Shown in pieces: positions 37,601 through 47,941 of a stretch of DNA of 64,000 nucleotides (within the stretch, counting starts at the first letter, position 1; each line of letters opens with the position of its first letter). A model generated the notes under the pieces. That model saw only the letters and a list, made by a program, of their open reading frames with translations, had not been told where the DNA came from and made no database searches. The stretch comes from Gamarada debralockiae (lineage: Eukaryota; Ascomycota; Leotiomycetes; Helotiales; Hyphodiscaceae): assembly GCA_002803225.1 (NCBI GenBank), contig NXFV01000139.1, positions 21,619 through 85,618 of the forward strand. Reading direction: 5' to 3'. The position numbers were made by a program, and so were the translations under genes.

Positions 37601-39155
37601 TTAAGTTATGTTCCAGGAAAATGTAGATGTCGTGGTCTACAATCGACGGCGATATGTTGTGGAGGACAAAATGCTGGCGCTCTGCATCTAGTATCTGATT
37701 GAACCCATATCGGATTGAGATCTCAGGTCTGCTCGTCAAAAAGACTCGTAACCGGACTCTCTGCAATGATCGAGCTTCAGCCAAGAGTTGTAAAATGATC
37801 CGGATATTATTATCATCACTACACTCATCGAGCGCATCAACTATAAGAATATACGAGGAATAGCAGCTGTTACTATCTAGCTTCGATAGCGGACGGAGGA
37901 TGAGCTGGTGCCATTGGTCGCGGAGAGACAGGCTTGCAATATCGCTATGCTCAGTTACAGCCGCACAAATATGCCAATATAGAGGAGGCACACTATTTGC
38001 AAGCTGCATAGCAACGCTTGTTACGAATTTGCTGGTGTGGCCTACGTCTCCACCACCTTTTGTAAAGAAAAAGCTAGCCCCAAGCCGTTTCTTCTTGAAG
38101 TATCTACGGGCAACAGTACGGGCAATGGTCGACTTTCCTGTACCAGCTAAGCCACTTAGCCAAAAGATACACCGCTCATCTTGTTCGTCAGCCCATGTAT
38201 ATATCTCGTGAAGAATATCGACGCGGGTGTTGTCAAGGCAGGTAGGTTCGTATTGTCTCTGGTACGCATTAAACGGAGCCTCAGCAGCGTACGTTAAACG
38301 ATTGAGCGGGTTGTCTGATCATCCATCAGTCAGCATTCCGTCTTTACTATGCGCCTAATGTGAAGAAACTCATGCTATGGACTTACTATCATGTGGAGAG
38401 ATTTCAGGTGAAAGTAGCCTTGAACGATCAATCTCCTCTCGAAGCCGGCGGAACGCATTCTTCATTCCCTCGCCATAGATAAGCGGCATGTGTATATCGA
38501 AAATACCTAGCAGAGAATATGCCTTGTCCTCTTCACGCTTAGTTTCACGCTTTTCTGCCCATGACATTCGCTCAGCGACGCTGAATTCAAACAGAGCATT
38601 CCCTTGAAGAGCCTGGACAGCCAATCCTGTTACCTCATGAACTTGTCGCTCCAATGACTTCTTGTCACCAAGTCGCTCGCCTTCTAAGGAGAAGAATTCA
38701 ACTGATGACGGAGCAATAAGCTCTTGTAGTGTCCAGCCCCGAGTAAACCATCTGCTTTTCCGAAAAGCCGCTTCCCATGACTGTAAAGATACGTCGATCT
38801 CATCATGATCATTTATCGAAACATCTGTCAGATACACGTAGCATTTAGCCGCATCGCGATACCAGCGAAACATAGAGTTGATAGCTTCTGAAAGCTCGGT
38901 GTTGTTCGATTTGTCAATACAGCAAGTGTCTACCCAGAAGTATTGTAGGTTGTCCCTCGCAGCTTGTTCTCCGCAGAACTGGATCTTTCTATACCCAGTC
39001 TTACTCTTGCTAGCACCTGTGACCAAGTCGTTAAAGGTAACCTCCTCATCATCTTTTCCCCAAGTGTGCGAAAGTATTGCATATCGAGGAATGTTGTCAA
39101 TATGATCTTCGGTAAGGCTGAATTCGCCAAGGGGTTTGATCTCTAAAAGACGCAT
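34687..39155 (-). CDS. HET-NACHT-WD40 NLR (HNWD-type incompatibility protein), three exons
   Basis: Exons 38387-39155, 36759-38314 and 34687-36708 (complement) join in phase across 72- and 50-nt introns into 1448 residues with no stop. The HET domain is at the N-terminus: MRLLEIKPLGEF, AILSHTWGKDDEEVTF, FWVDTCCIDKSN and RGWTLQELIAPSSVEFF. The NACHT ATPase follows: CIFWLSGLAGTGKSTIART (Walker A, about residue 310), ILIVDALDEC (Walker B, about 410) and RVFLTSRPE. A helical linker leads to LQTYCSALVFAP and IPRWI. From about residue 847 lie 12 complete WD40 repeats and one partial repeat. Most units are 42 residues, with a nearly invariant core FSPDGKQVVSGS. This is the architecture of the Podospora het-d/het-e/het-r (HNWD) genes, in which repeat variation sets recognition specificity and oligomerisation activates the HET death domain. 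Function here is inferred from that architecture. Confidence 0.93.
34870..36504 (-). repeat. near-identical 126-bp WD40 repeat array in the NLR gene
   Basis: Twelve full units and one partial unit lie in tandem. Blocks such as ACCTGCTTGCCGTCAGGCGA recur almost unchanged between units (plus-strand sense). Differences cluster in a few codons: the residues just after the GH dipeptide, those in SGS-x-D-x-x-V-x-LWD, and those in D(A/T)(A/V)SGA(A/V). Units 3 and 4 carry 10 and 5 extra residues (repeats of SVYSG), encoded by a 15-bp microrepeat at about 36,040-36,235. Confidence 0.92.
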
Positions 39156-39325
39156 AATTGCGCACGGATATTAAGAAATTCAAGAAGAGGGAGTCTCACT
39201 AGATAAATGGGAACACAGAAACTCGGCTCGTTGGTTGAAGATAGCAGGCGTAGCTGTCTTTAATGCGTATAGAGATGCGAGGCGGTGTAAGCAGCACGAC
39301 CCTGGCTCTCGCTTACGAAGGCCAC

Positions 39326-39569
39326 GGGCGTTGAAAATGGGTGACGCCTAAGCGAGAGGTCAGAACACCTAAATCTTTAAGTTTTTAAACTCCTATAGAA
39401 AATTATCTAAACATGAGAAATTCTTACTTGAGAGCTTATAAGATAGAGAAGAAGCAGATCTATCGTTGCATGTAAAGTTTGAGAAAACTAAACTTAGCGA
39501 GTATTTTATCGTCGAGACCAAAGGTAGGGGGTATTCGCTTGCGAAAGGCGTCACCCATTTTCAATGCCC
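39326..39569. repeat. inverted-repeat element upstream of the NLR gene
   Basis: 39326-39349 and 39546-39569 are inverted copies of a 24-bp block (core TTGAAAATGGGTGACGCCT) with a single mismatch. Weaker pairing extends outward on both sides. The spacer of about 200 bases is AT-rich and non-coding. It resembles a small MITE. The nearer end lies only 170 bases above the NLR start codon. Confidence 0.75.
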
Positions 39570-39940
39570 GCTTCGCCAAAGGCCTCAAATTGGAAAACTG
39601 CAAAATATAGCCGAGTAATAATTCGCAAACCTCTGTATTCTTCTGCACGAAACTTTACTTCTTTTTTGAATAAAACAAAAACAAAAATTATAAATTAATT
39701 AGACTGCTTTTATTTAACATTACTGGAGTTTTGAGCTTCAACAATATCATTAAGACATAGACAAAACATGGCGTAAAAATCAGGATACAAGATTAATAAT
39801 AGTTAAAAACGTAATCAACAGGCCTTTATATAAGTTCTCTGTGAGTAAATACATAAATTAGGTTTATAAAAGTTTAACTTCAAGTTCAGAGCGTTATAAA
39901 TAAAATATTATTATTTTGTGTTGAGATATTAGCGATTTAG

Positions 39941-40300
39941 TTGAATATTAAGTTGAATATTCAGTTGTACTACGGCTTCGCAGGTTATACAGTCTTGGGA
40001 CTCCCAGAACGGTCCGCCGCCCTCTCGTGTGAGTCAGAGGAGTCCCAAAATGACCTTATTTTACCACAGACTCCTCAAAAACAATATGCTTCTCCGACTA
40101 CACGTAGCGATCGAATTCGAATCAAGACAGCGCTCGATTTTAATATAGCACACGAAGAGATGCGCAAGAAGTACGGCTACACTGAGACGCAGTACTACTG
40201 TATGCACCAATTAAATCCGCCCTGTTCCTGGCAAAGGTTTGCCGTTTCCTCTTCTCGAAGCGCCAGCCAAGGACCTTCGCTCAGTCGGAGAAAAAAGTGG
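39941..40300 (+). mobile_element. fragment of a Tc1/mariner-like transposase N-terminus
   Basis: The frame 39941-40360 contains PQKQYASPTTRSDRIRIKTA followed by LDFNIAHEEMRKKYGYTE. This resembles the start of fungal Tc1-type transposases (a short leader and the first helix-turn-helix). Family resemblance is lost after about 40,260, where an inverted-repeat element begins, so this looks like a truncated copy interrupted by insertion. No catalytic residues remain. Confidence 0.5.
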
Positions 40301-40538
40301 CCGATTTTGGGCACCACGTCCAAATTCAACAAATCCGTATTCTCGTCAACAACGAATTAATTCACGATATAACTATTTTGCGCTATAGAGTTAATTCCTT
40401 CTCGAGAAGCATTACTCCGAGTTCTACAAATTTTCAAAAGCGGAAGAGCGACGAATCAACAGTTTGAGTAGGGGCATTTTGGTGTTCTCGCTTGCCAAAA
40501 AGTGGACGTTTTTTACTCCGACTGAGAGGACCTTGTCC
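40268..40538. mobile_element. MITE-like inverted-repeat element
   Basis: The left arm (40268-40302) starts CAAGGACCTTCGCTCAGTCG and runs into a run of A. The right arm (40498-40538) is the inverted counterpart (CTCAGTCGGAGTAAAAAACG on the opposite strand). The arms are about 30 bp and imperfect. Nothing is coded between them. Confidence 0.7.
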
Positions 40539-41192
40539 AATCACAGCACACAAGGTACGCAACAGCCGCATGATTCTTCAATTCATGTGAAACCCAGGTT
40601 CTTCCATTCTCTTCTACACTGAATAGTTTCTTCCAAGTTAAAACCCGACGGGGATATAATTTATCAAATGTTTTTGGCTTTTCTATTATTTGGTAATTTG
40701 GGTGGTGGGTTCACGCATTGGCTAAGTCTTCGAGCAAGATCATCGGCCCCATATGTGTTCTGCACTTGTGTCTTGTACCTTCTTCTATTTTTGGATATGC
40801 GTTCTTCGACACATGAGAGAGTGTGACTCAGAGTATCGGGAGGCGGCTTTTCGGGGTCAAATTGATTCTCACCTCTCACAACTATTTCCTCTCGCCCTTT
40901 TTCCTGTTTTCACTTCTTCTCAACACTCTCAGCCCGCTCAGCGTACCTCCGTACTAACGGCAAGTTTCTAGTGTGGGTTCTAGATGGATTATTTAATATT
41001 GAAGGAAGCTGAGCTTGGAGCATCATTGAGACAAGTGCATGTTTTTAATCAGGAGCTTTTATGGAATCAAGAATCAAATCAAATTCATTATTCTGTATAC
41101 TGCAAGCCTGAGACCCAGAAACGAGATTGAAAAACTAGTGATAGTGTACGGTTGACTACGAGATAGCAATAGATACCGACATGGCCTGCTCG

Positions 41193-42114
41193 TCAAAGCT
41201 GGCCCCTTTTGAGGAAAGTGAAGAACATTCCGCAGGGGAGCATAACTGCCGGAACCTCATTCTCGAGACATGTCCAGTGCACAGGAACCTTCTGTGTGGA
41301 AGGGTTCCAGTATGTGCGAGTGACCAGTGGGGCCTTTGGTCCTGTCTTGAAAAATTCATCGAAAATGGAGGTGTCAAAGGGTAGAGTACTTTCGGAGTCT
41401 GGTTTATCAGATGTTACGTCTTGCTCGGCAGATCTGCCCTGGTAAGTAAATGTATCTTGTGCCAGCGGAAAGGTCGGTGGAGCAGAGCAGGCCCGACGAG
41501 CGGATGTTTGGTAGTTGAAAAGTTTAGCTTGCTTATGAGTCTGAGGAGGATCGAGTTGCTCGTCCGCAGACCTCTTCTTTGTATTCGCAGCAGCTTCGTG
41601 TACAACAGCAGAAGGAGCAGTAGATGTACTGTCGTGGATTGTGGTTACCTCGGCCGCGAATCGGTCAGCAGTATCGGCATCGGCGGGCTGGGCATTTGGA
41701 GAAGGTGACTCCGTTGTGTCGGTAGCAGCATTATCATCAGTGAAATGAGCATCGAAATCAGTAGGCGGGGTCCAATTGTGATTATCATTCAACCAAGTCT
41801 CCCATCCATATGATGTTCCATTATCTGGGACAGACGCCGAGGGCTGTGTTGGCTCTGGGGCTGCGCCTTCGATAAAGCTGGATGTTGAAGAGAGTGAGGA
41901 GGCGGGGGAGCCGGAGGAAGGAGGGGTAGCATATTGCTGTTCAAGAGAAGTTATCTGCAATAGAATAGTGGTCAGCGCTTGGTGAGTCATTGAGATGAAG
42001 GTAATAGAGAGGCTATGGAAGGAAGAGGGTGATTGACAACACCTAGTAGCAGTGATAACGATAGGCAGCCGCGGATACGTAAAGCAAAGGTAACATGCGA
42101 CGTACCTGAGCCAT
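41193..42114 (-). CDS. hypothetical protein with disordered N-terminal part (two exons)
   Basis: The 9-nt first exon 42106-42114 (ATGGCTCAG) joins 41193-41954 across a 151-nt intron with a GTACGT donor and TATTGCAG acceptor, giving 256 residues starting MAQITSLEQQYATPPSS. Without the tiny exon the frame could start at 41990 (MTHQALTTILL), but the strong splice sites favour the two-exon form. The protein is Ser/Thr/Pro/Ala/Asp-rich and low-complexity to about residue 140. A basic KKRSADEQ and KQAK stretch could serve as a nuclear signal. The C-terminus is better ordered (FDTSIFDEFFKTGPKAP, TRTYWNPSTQKVPVHWT, CLENEVPAVMLPCGMFF). I do not recognise a family. Neighbours give no clue. Confidence 0.6.
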
Positions 42115-44007
42115 GATTAAGAAACAATAATGAAGAGGGGTCGTTGCTTCGGGTGCTCCTTGTTAGGAGCTTGGAGATTGACAGGATGACCTGTGTCCAC
42201 GGTCGCAATCTGCAAGCAGCGAGGGCCGGTAACTATAAAAAACAATTAGTTCAACGATAGAGCAACACCAACACTTATTGATGTGTAATATAGATTAAGA
42301 AAGGGATACTTTAATTTAAGTTTTAATAGCTAAAGGGTGGGCTGCGAAGCTGTTTGAGGATGCACGATATGTTTCTGTTGGTTGGAAGGGAAGGATGGTG
42401 AAATCTTGGACGAGACGAGAATTTATAGGCGGACCACCTCTTGAAGACGCTAAACGAGGTGTGGGAGCCAGAAATGGCTCCAATCTTTCCAAAGTCCAGT
42501 TTTAGTTTCTTATCTTGAGAAGAATATGTCGTCGTCGTTCTGATGTTGAAGTGTTGCTGTAGAGGGGAAGCCTTTGTGAGACATTCGCGTCAACAGAGGG
42601 AGTCGCGCTTGAGCTCAGACTCGCGATTCCTTCGCGTTCAGCTAGCCCATGTCACCTTATCACCTGCTCCCACTCGTGATTTGGCCCCCACCCTACAAGT
42701 CAAGAGTGCGAGAGTGGTGCGAGAATACGAGGGCCGAGAGCGAACAGAGTAAGGAGAGAATACTTGACAAATATTCTCTGCTCTTATAATGCTTGACACA
42801 AACCCAAGGGAGCAAAGTACATTTTTCTGAACTCCCCGTATTAATTGCTTTAGGAGAACAGTTCCTGTAATTGTACTCGTTCTTTTCAGCCAATCAGAAC
42901 CATTTCTTATAAGAGGAATAGGTTCTTATACCTTAGGTATCAGGTATTTTTGCTGGAATACAATTATGTCCCTATCTATACCAGTTTCTCTTATTCGTAG
43001 AACAATCAGGTTATTCTCCCAGATGTAGAGTCGGCACACTGCTTTCGACGGGAGGATTCTACCCTGAAAAGAGTATAAAATAAGAAGGGTGTAAACCAGT
43101 TCAAGCCTTAGTGAAGGGGGAAACTTGGGCCCCACTATGTTCTTATAACACCCCTGTGGTGCATTTCGGTCAATCAGAACCATTTCTTGTAGAAGGGATT
43201 TCTTATAGAATGAACTGGTCTTATAAAGCAATTAATACGGTAGTCAAGGATTTGCGCGGCAGGTTACGGCTCTCACCACGGAACTACTCACATGACAATG
43301 GTGCGGTAAAGCTTATTGCGGAGTCATCATCATGGTCTTATTATCGATCTTTTAGCAAATTGGTCGAATTTACAAACTTGCAGAGGAACATAGCCACCCA
43401 TGCTTCAGCTAGCAAACAAAATTTGGAGGCCAAAAATCCCCGCGGGGGGGGGGGGGAATGGAAGAAATCGTCCCTGCTGTATCCAAGTCTAATCATGAGA
43501 AGGTTCAGTTTCAAAAAGGCTCCAAAATTTTCTACACAACTGCCAAGATCCTGTAGTTACGATTGGTCCGCCTCGCATGATGTGCCGCGACCGCCTGGTC
43601 TATTTTTCTTCTCTCTTATTCTTTGCTTTACTATCTGTCGAGACTTCAGCTTCATGGTTTCTATTGCATTGTGTCAATTATCCTTTCAATTGACCACTTT
43701 GATCTTCTTTTTCAAGGCCCGGTCAAAAGGCTCAGAGATCGCAACTAAACGTGCAATAGTGCTCTCCGATGGCCTTTTATTGCATGCATCGCTCAACAGC
43801 TTCTCCGCAATTTAGCGTCAAGCATGATCTGACATAAGCCCTTGCTTGACCTTGGTGACTTTGAGCAGCCCCGAAGGGCAGGGCACCGAGGGGCACAGTT
43901 ACAAGATGTTTAAAAACATCTGTTCAGGACAAAATATACTTTCATTTGTCTTTGGATGTCTGGATTCGGATTCGGTTGGATCTTGGTGTTGATACTCTGC
44001 AAAGAAA
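42115..44007. other. 1.9-kb intergenic region with a repeat element
   Basis: An inverted-repeat element is present (listed separately). A 234-residue frame at 43111-43815 starts inside that element, crosses a run of 13 G and shows no domain, so it is not called. A promoter for the downstream ThDP enzyme gene is likely near 43,850-44,000. Confidence 0.5.
42834..43242. repeat. inverted-repeat element (~410 bp)
   Basis: The ends are inverted copies: CCCCGTATTAATTGCTTTA at 42834 and its counterpart TAAAGCAATTAATACGGTA at 43224-43242, with GAAC(A/T)G(T/G)TC-like extension inside. A second block, CAATCAGAACCATTTCTT, occurs twice in direct orientation inside (about 42,893 and 43,171). It looks like a MITE-like element with a partly duplicated interior. 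Confidence 0.65.
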
Positions 44008-46029
44008 ATGTTGCGCGTACTATGGACGAAGTCATCTCGGATCAGTTCTGTATTGTTCTCAGGAGAGTTATTAAAATGTTCAGCGAAGTCAGGCCCAAGG
44101 AACAACGGGAAGTTCCATCAAAGTTGCCCTGAACGAAGATACACCGTAGCCGATGCATTCTTCGAGACTCTCTGGGACGTACGTCTATCACGTAGGCTCT
44201 CCTCAAGTGTTTTACTGATGACCGCATAGAAAGGGGTGAAAGCATGCTTTGTGAACCTCGGATCCGATCACCCCTCCATCATCGAAGCCATGGTCAAAGG
44301 ACGCAAGGAAAAACCCAACCGATTCCCTAACATCTACACATGTCCCACAGAAGTAGCTCCCCTTCCCACCCCACCCTTCAGCATGACTAAAGAAGAACAG
44401 ATGGTAGCACTCTCCATGGCCGATGGCTACGCACGCATCACTAACCGTCCCCAAGCCGTAATCGTGCACGTCGACGTCGGAACATCAGCTCTCGGATCAG
44501 CAGTCCACAATGCGAGCGTAGGGCATTGTCCAGTCCTGATCTTCGCGGGATTGACCCCAGTAACGGAAGATGGATCGATCCGTGGTTCGAGGACCGAGTA
44601 TATGCACTGGATCCAAAACGCTCCGGACCAAAAAGATCTTTTTCGACAGTACTGTCGATACGTGGGTGAGATTCACAGCAAAATGACTGTGAAGCAGACC
44701 GTGGCGAGGGCGCTGCAATTCGCGGAGAGCGATGTCAAGGGTCCCGTGTATGTCGCTGCGGCACGCGAGGTGCTGGCTGAGAAGATCGAAGAGCCGTACA
44801 AGCTTGAGCTTGACCGCTGGGTTCCGATAGGACCTGCAGCATTGCCGTTGAGCGCCGTGGATACGATTGCGGACGCACTCGTACAAGCCAAGAACCCTCT
44901 GATCATCACTGGCTATTCTGGTCGGAACCCGTTGAGCCCCGCGGAACTCGTCAAACTCGCAGATGCTATCCCAGGACTTTGTGTATACGATGCATGCGGT
45001 AGCGATATGTGTTTCCCATTTTCACACCCAGCGTCTTTGGGTTTCAGATACAGTACACTTGAGTGCACGAAGGGAGCAGATGTCATCCTGATTCTAGATT
45101 GCGATGTCCCTTGGATCCCATCGCAGAATCCGCCGAAGAAAAATGCCAGGATATTTCATGTTGATGTCGATCCACTGAATACCTTGATACCCGTCTCCTT
45201 CTTTCCAGCGCATGGGAGGTGGAAGGCTGATAGTTATACTGCGCTTCGTCAGCTGAATGATTTCTTGAAGGACTCACCTGTCTTGCAAGAGAAGCTCCGA
45301 GATGAAAAGTACGCTCAGCAGAGGGAAGCTCTCAAAGAGAAGCATTCAGCTCGATTGGCAACTTTGGGGGTTCTTGCTAGACCGGCTCCCAATTCAGCCC
45401 TCAACATCCATCAACTTGGCGCGGAAATCAAAGCCCGCGTCCCCTCAGACACTATCTTCGTCATCGAAGCTGTGACGAATGCGACAGCACTATCCGACCA
45501 ACTGCAAGTCGATCTTCCAGGACACTGGCTTAACTGCGGTGGTACAGGACTGGGTTGGAGCGGGGGAGCAGCCCTGGGCATCAAACTTGCTCTCGACGAC
45601 AAGGGCCGGCCCAATTTTGTATGCCAGATTGTTGGTGATGGAGCATACTTGTTCTCAGCTCCCAGCGTCACGTCTTGGATCGCAGCCCGATACGGTATTC
45701 CTGTCTTGACGATTGTGTTGAACAATCGAGGATGGAACGCTCCGCGCAACTCGACGAATCTCGTCCATCCGGGTGGTCTGGCGTTTGAAGCTTCGAACGA
45801 GGAGCTGCATATTTCGTTTGAACCGTCGCCTGATTATAGTGGGATTGCGAAGGCGGCTTCGGGGAAGAAGTTTGGTGGGTTGGAGGGAGGAATGTTTGCT
45901 GCGAAGGTGAGCTCGTCAGCAGAACTTGGAGCCGTTTTGGCGAAGGCTGTGACGGTGGTCAAGGAGGGACGTGGTGCAGTCGTGGAGGCTGTGCTTGAGG
46001 AAGAAAAAGCTGGTAGAATGGGGTTCTGA
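44008..46029 (+). CDS. thiamine-diphosphate-dependent enzyme, acetolactate synthase-like (three exons)
   Basis: Exons 44008-44178, 44230-44352 and 44401-46029 give 640 residues. Intron 1 joins FFETLWD to KGVKACFVNLGSDHPSI. Intron 2 is 48 nt and in frame (GTAGCT...AACAG); removing it restores TCPTEMVALSMADGYARIT, the normal family sequence with the cofactor-activating Glu. The central domain follows, then the ThDP motif IVGDGAYLFSAPSVTSW...VLNNRGWN near residue 510. The start is uncertain. The only in-frame upstream ATG (44008) adds about 45 basic, Ser-rich residues that could be a mitochondrial leader, or a start may lie in an unseen exon. Members of this group decarboxylate or carboligate 2-oxo acids. 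The substrate is not deducible, and the lack of FAD-binding identity makes a true biosynthetic acetolactate synthase uncertain. Confidence 0.85.
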
Positions 46030-47120
46030 GGACGAGACATACTGCGAGATCTGATAGAAAAGTCAGAGAATGGAAACAGAGCGTCGAGAGTACATACCTT
46101 TGCAGAGGGCACGTGATCGCATGATCAGGTCCGACCCCTTTCTCCTCCACATCCCATTTGGCGGACTCGAAGCCCATCAAGTGAATTCACCCATGGCTCT
46201 TGTCTAGTCATCCTCTTTGCTGGTTTTGCATCGCAAACCCCTGTTGACAACCGGAACTCTAATATGACGATGCTCCAAATGAAACAACCAGCCGTCCGCT
46301 AGGAATTAAGCATCATTTAGAGTAAGCTTGTACCTGAGCGGAGTCGTGAAACACGATTTAGGGGCCGAGCAAAAGAGAGTCCGGACCCTGAGATCGAGCT
46401 TTGCGGGGGTGGATGACAGATTGATACCCTCGAAAAAATATCGAAGGAGAGGATAATGCCGAGAAAATATCACGAAATCAGCAGAATTGGAATTGATGTC
46501 ATAATTGGCAATTATAGACCCTTTATCATTTATCATATGGATGCCGAATTGGTCGTCGAGGCATGGCAAAGGAATGAAAAAGCCTGTTCGAAGGGGACAG
46601 CAAGGATTACCCGTGCCCATCACTTTAACCATCGGCACAACACCATCCTTCCAACACGCCATTTTGTCCCTTCCTTCCTTCAACTTCGACGACACCTTCC
46701 TTCCGACCACTACGCTCGTTATTACATCACCTTCCTCTCGTTCATTCAATTGCTATCGATCGCGATTTCCTCGCTAAGGAACAAGAAGGAAGATTTTGAC
46801 ATCTGTGGACATTGCGGAGAGGAGAAGAAGACGCCCCTGGCCATAAGATCACCGTCTTCGGGAAATTTGAATTTCGTGCGAAACGAAACGCGAGACACGA
46901 AATACATCGAATTTTCGAATGGGATCTGTCAAGAAGGAATTGGATTGAAGAAACTCAATTATTGACGTCAGCGTTATCATTATCACAAACAGAGACGGAC
47001 GTGAGGAATTGAAGTTCTCACCAGCTTGAAGATCCTGCTTGTACGACGCGACTCGATTGAGTCTTCTTGGAAGATTTTCAACGAAACAACCATCGAATAA
47101 ACATCGAAATACTCCCCAAA
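46030..47120. other. 1.1-kb intergenic region
   Basis: A frame of 169 residues at 46456-46965 (+) overlaps a 147-residue frame on the other strand. Neither has a domain or credible composition. Probable 3' flank of the ThDP gene and promoter of the CFEM-like gene. Confidence 0.5.
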
Positions 47121-47941
47121 ATGCACACCACGCCTCTTCTCCTCGCCGTCCTCTCCCTCCCCCTCCTCACGAGCACACAAACCCAACAACCCGACGGCGT
47201 AATCGTGCCCTTCACCTCCGTCCTCCCAGCCTGCGCATCACTCTGCGGCAAACTCTTCGACGTCCAAGGAGCATGCAGTCCCCCAGTTACAGCCACCGTT
47301 TCCTCCTCCTGTTTCTGCGGCGATCCTCGACTTCAAGCTTTCTTACAATCAGGCACGGCGGGCGTGGAGAGCGTGTGTGGTGCCGCCAGTTGTCAGGATA
47401 CGGCGGATCTGGAGAAGATTCAGAGCTGGTATGAGAGCTATTGTAACGACGCCCAATCCAACCCTACAACTACGAGTGCAGGATCGACGGCGACCGGTAC
47501 GAGTACGGGGTCCAGTTCTGCGAAACATACAGCAGCGCAGAACACAAATCAGGGATGGTATGTCAATTCTTCCTTCTGATGATTTTCGAGGTCGTGAGAA
47601 TGCAGTGCTAATTGTACGTGTATGATAGGTTCGCAACGCATTGGAGATGGGTTGTCATGCTCATCATCGTGGTCGTAGGCCTGACTGCTATCTGGGTAGG
47701 AGCGGTTCTCCTCCGACGCCGCTACCTCCGAAAGAAGGAGAAGGAATTTGAGATGCGACCACCTGTTGCTTGGGGACCACATCAATTGCAGGGCATGACC
47801 GGCGGATACGCATACGGGGATGGAGTTGTGGATGCGAGAGGTGGAGCAGCCAAAGAGGCGAGGACACAAGCCGTTGCTACACCAGCAGATTCGAGGGGGG
47901 AAAGGGAGAGCAAGGGGTGGTTAACCAAGAATAGGCATTGA
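47121..47941 (+). CDS. CFEM-like single-pass membrane protein (two exons)
   Basis: Exons 47121-47557 and 47629-47941 join across a 71-nt intron (GTATGT...GATAG) to 249 residues. The start is the ATG immediately before a signal peptide (MHTTPLLLAVLSLPLLTS); an upstream in-frame ATG at 47067 would spoil it. Eight Cys follow in CFEM-like order: LPACASLCGKLFDVQGAC, SSSCFCGDP, SVCGAASC, WYESYC. A Ser/Thr linker (about 108-140) leads to a transmembrane helix WVVMLIIVVVGLTAIWVGAV (about 153-172), then LLRRRYLRKKEKE (stop-transfer, cytosolic side) and a 70-residue tail. CFEM proteins of fungi take part in haem uptake, surface sensing or wall function. The single TM plus cytosolic tail suggests a receptor or sensor, but this is inference. 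Confidence 0.8.

Larger units (their letters stand above)
39156..41192. other. 2-kb region of repeats and AT-rich sequence between genes
   Basis: This contains two small inverted-repeat elements and a transposase fragment, listed separately. 39,650-39,960 is strongly AT-rich. Nothing else is recognised; frames at 40664-40971 have no domain. Confidence 0.6.

Noticed and set aside
43111..43815. 234-residue open frame on the plus strand
   Set aside because: It starts inside an inverted-repeat element, runs through a 13-G homopolymer (a likely length-error site) and has no domain or splice structure.
46456..46965. 169-residue frame between the ThDP and CFEM-like genes
   Set aside because: It overlaps a similar-length frame on the other strand, has no recognisable motif and its composition does not look protein-like.
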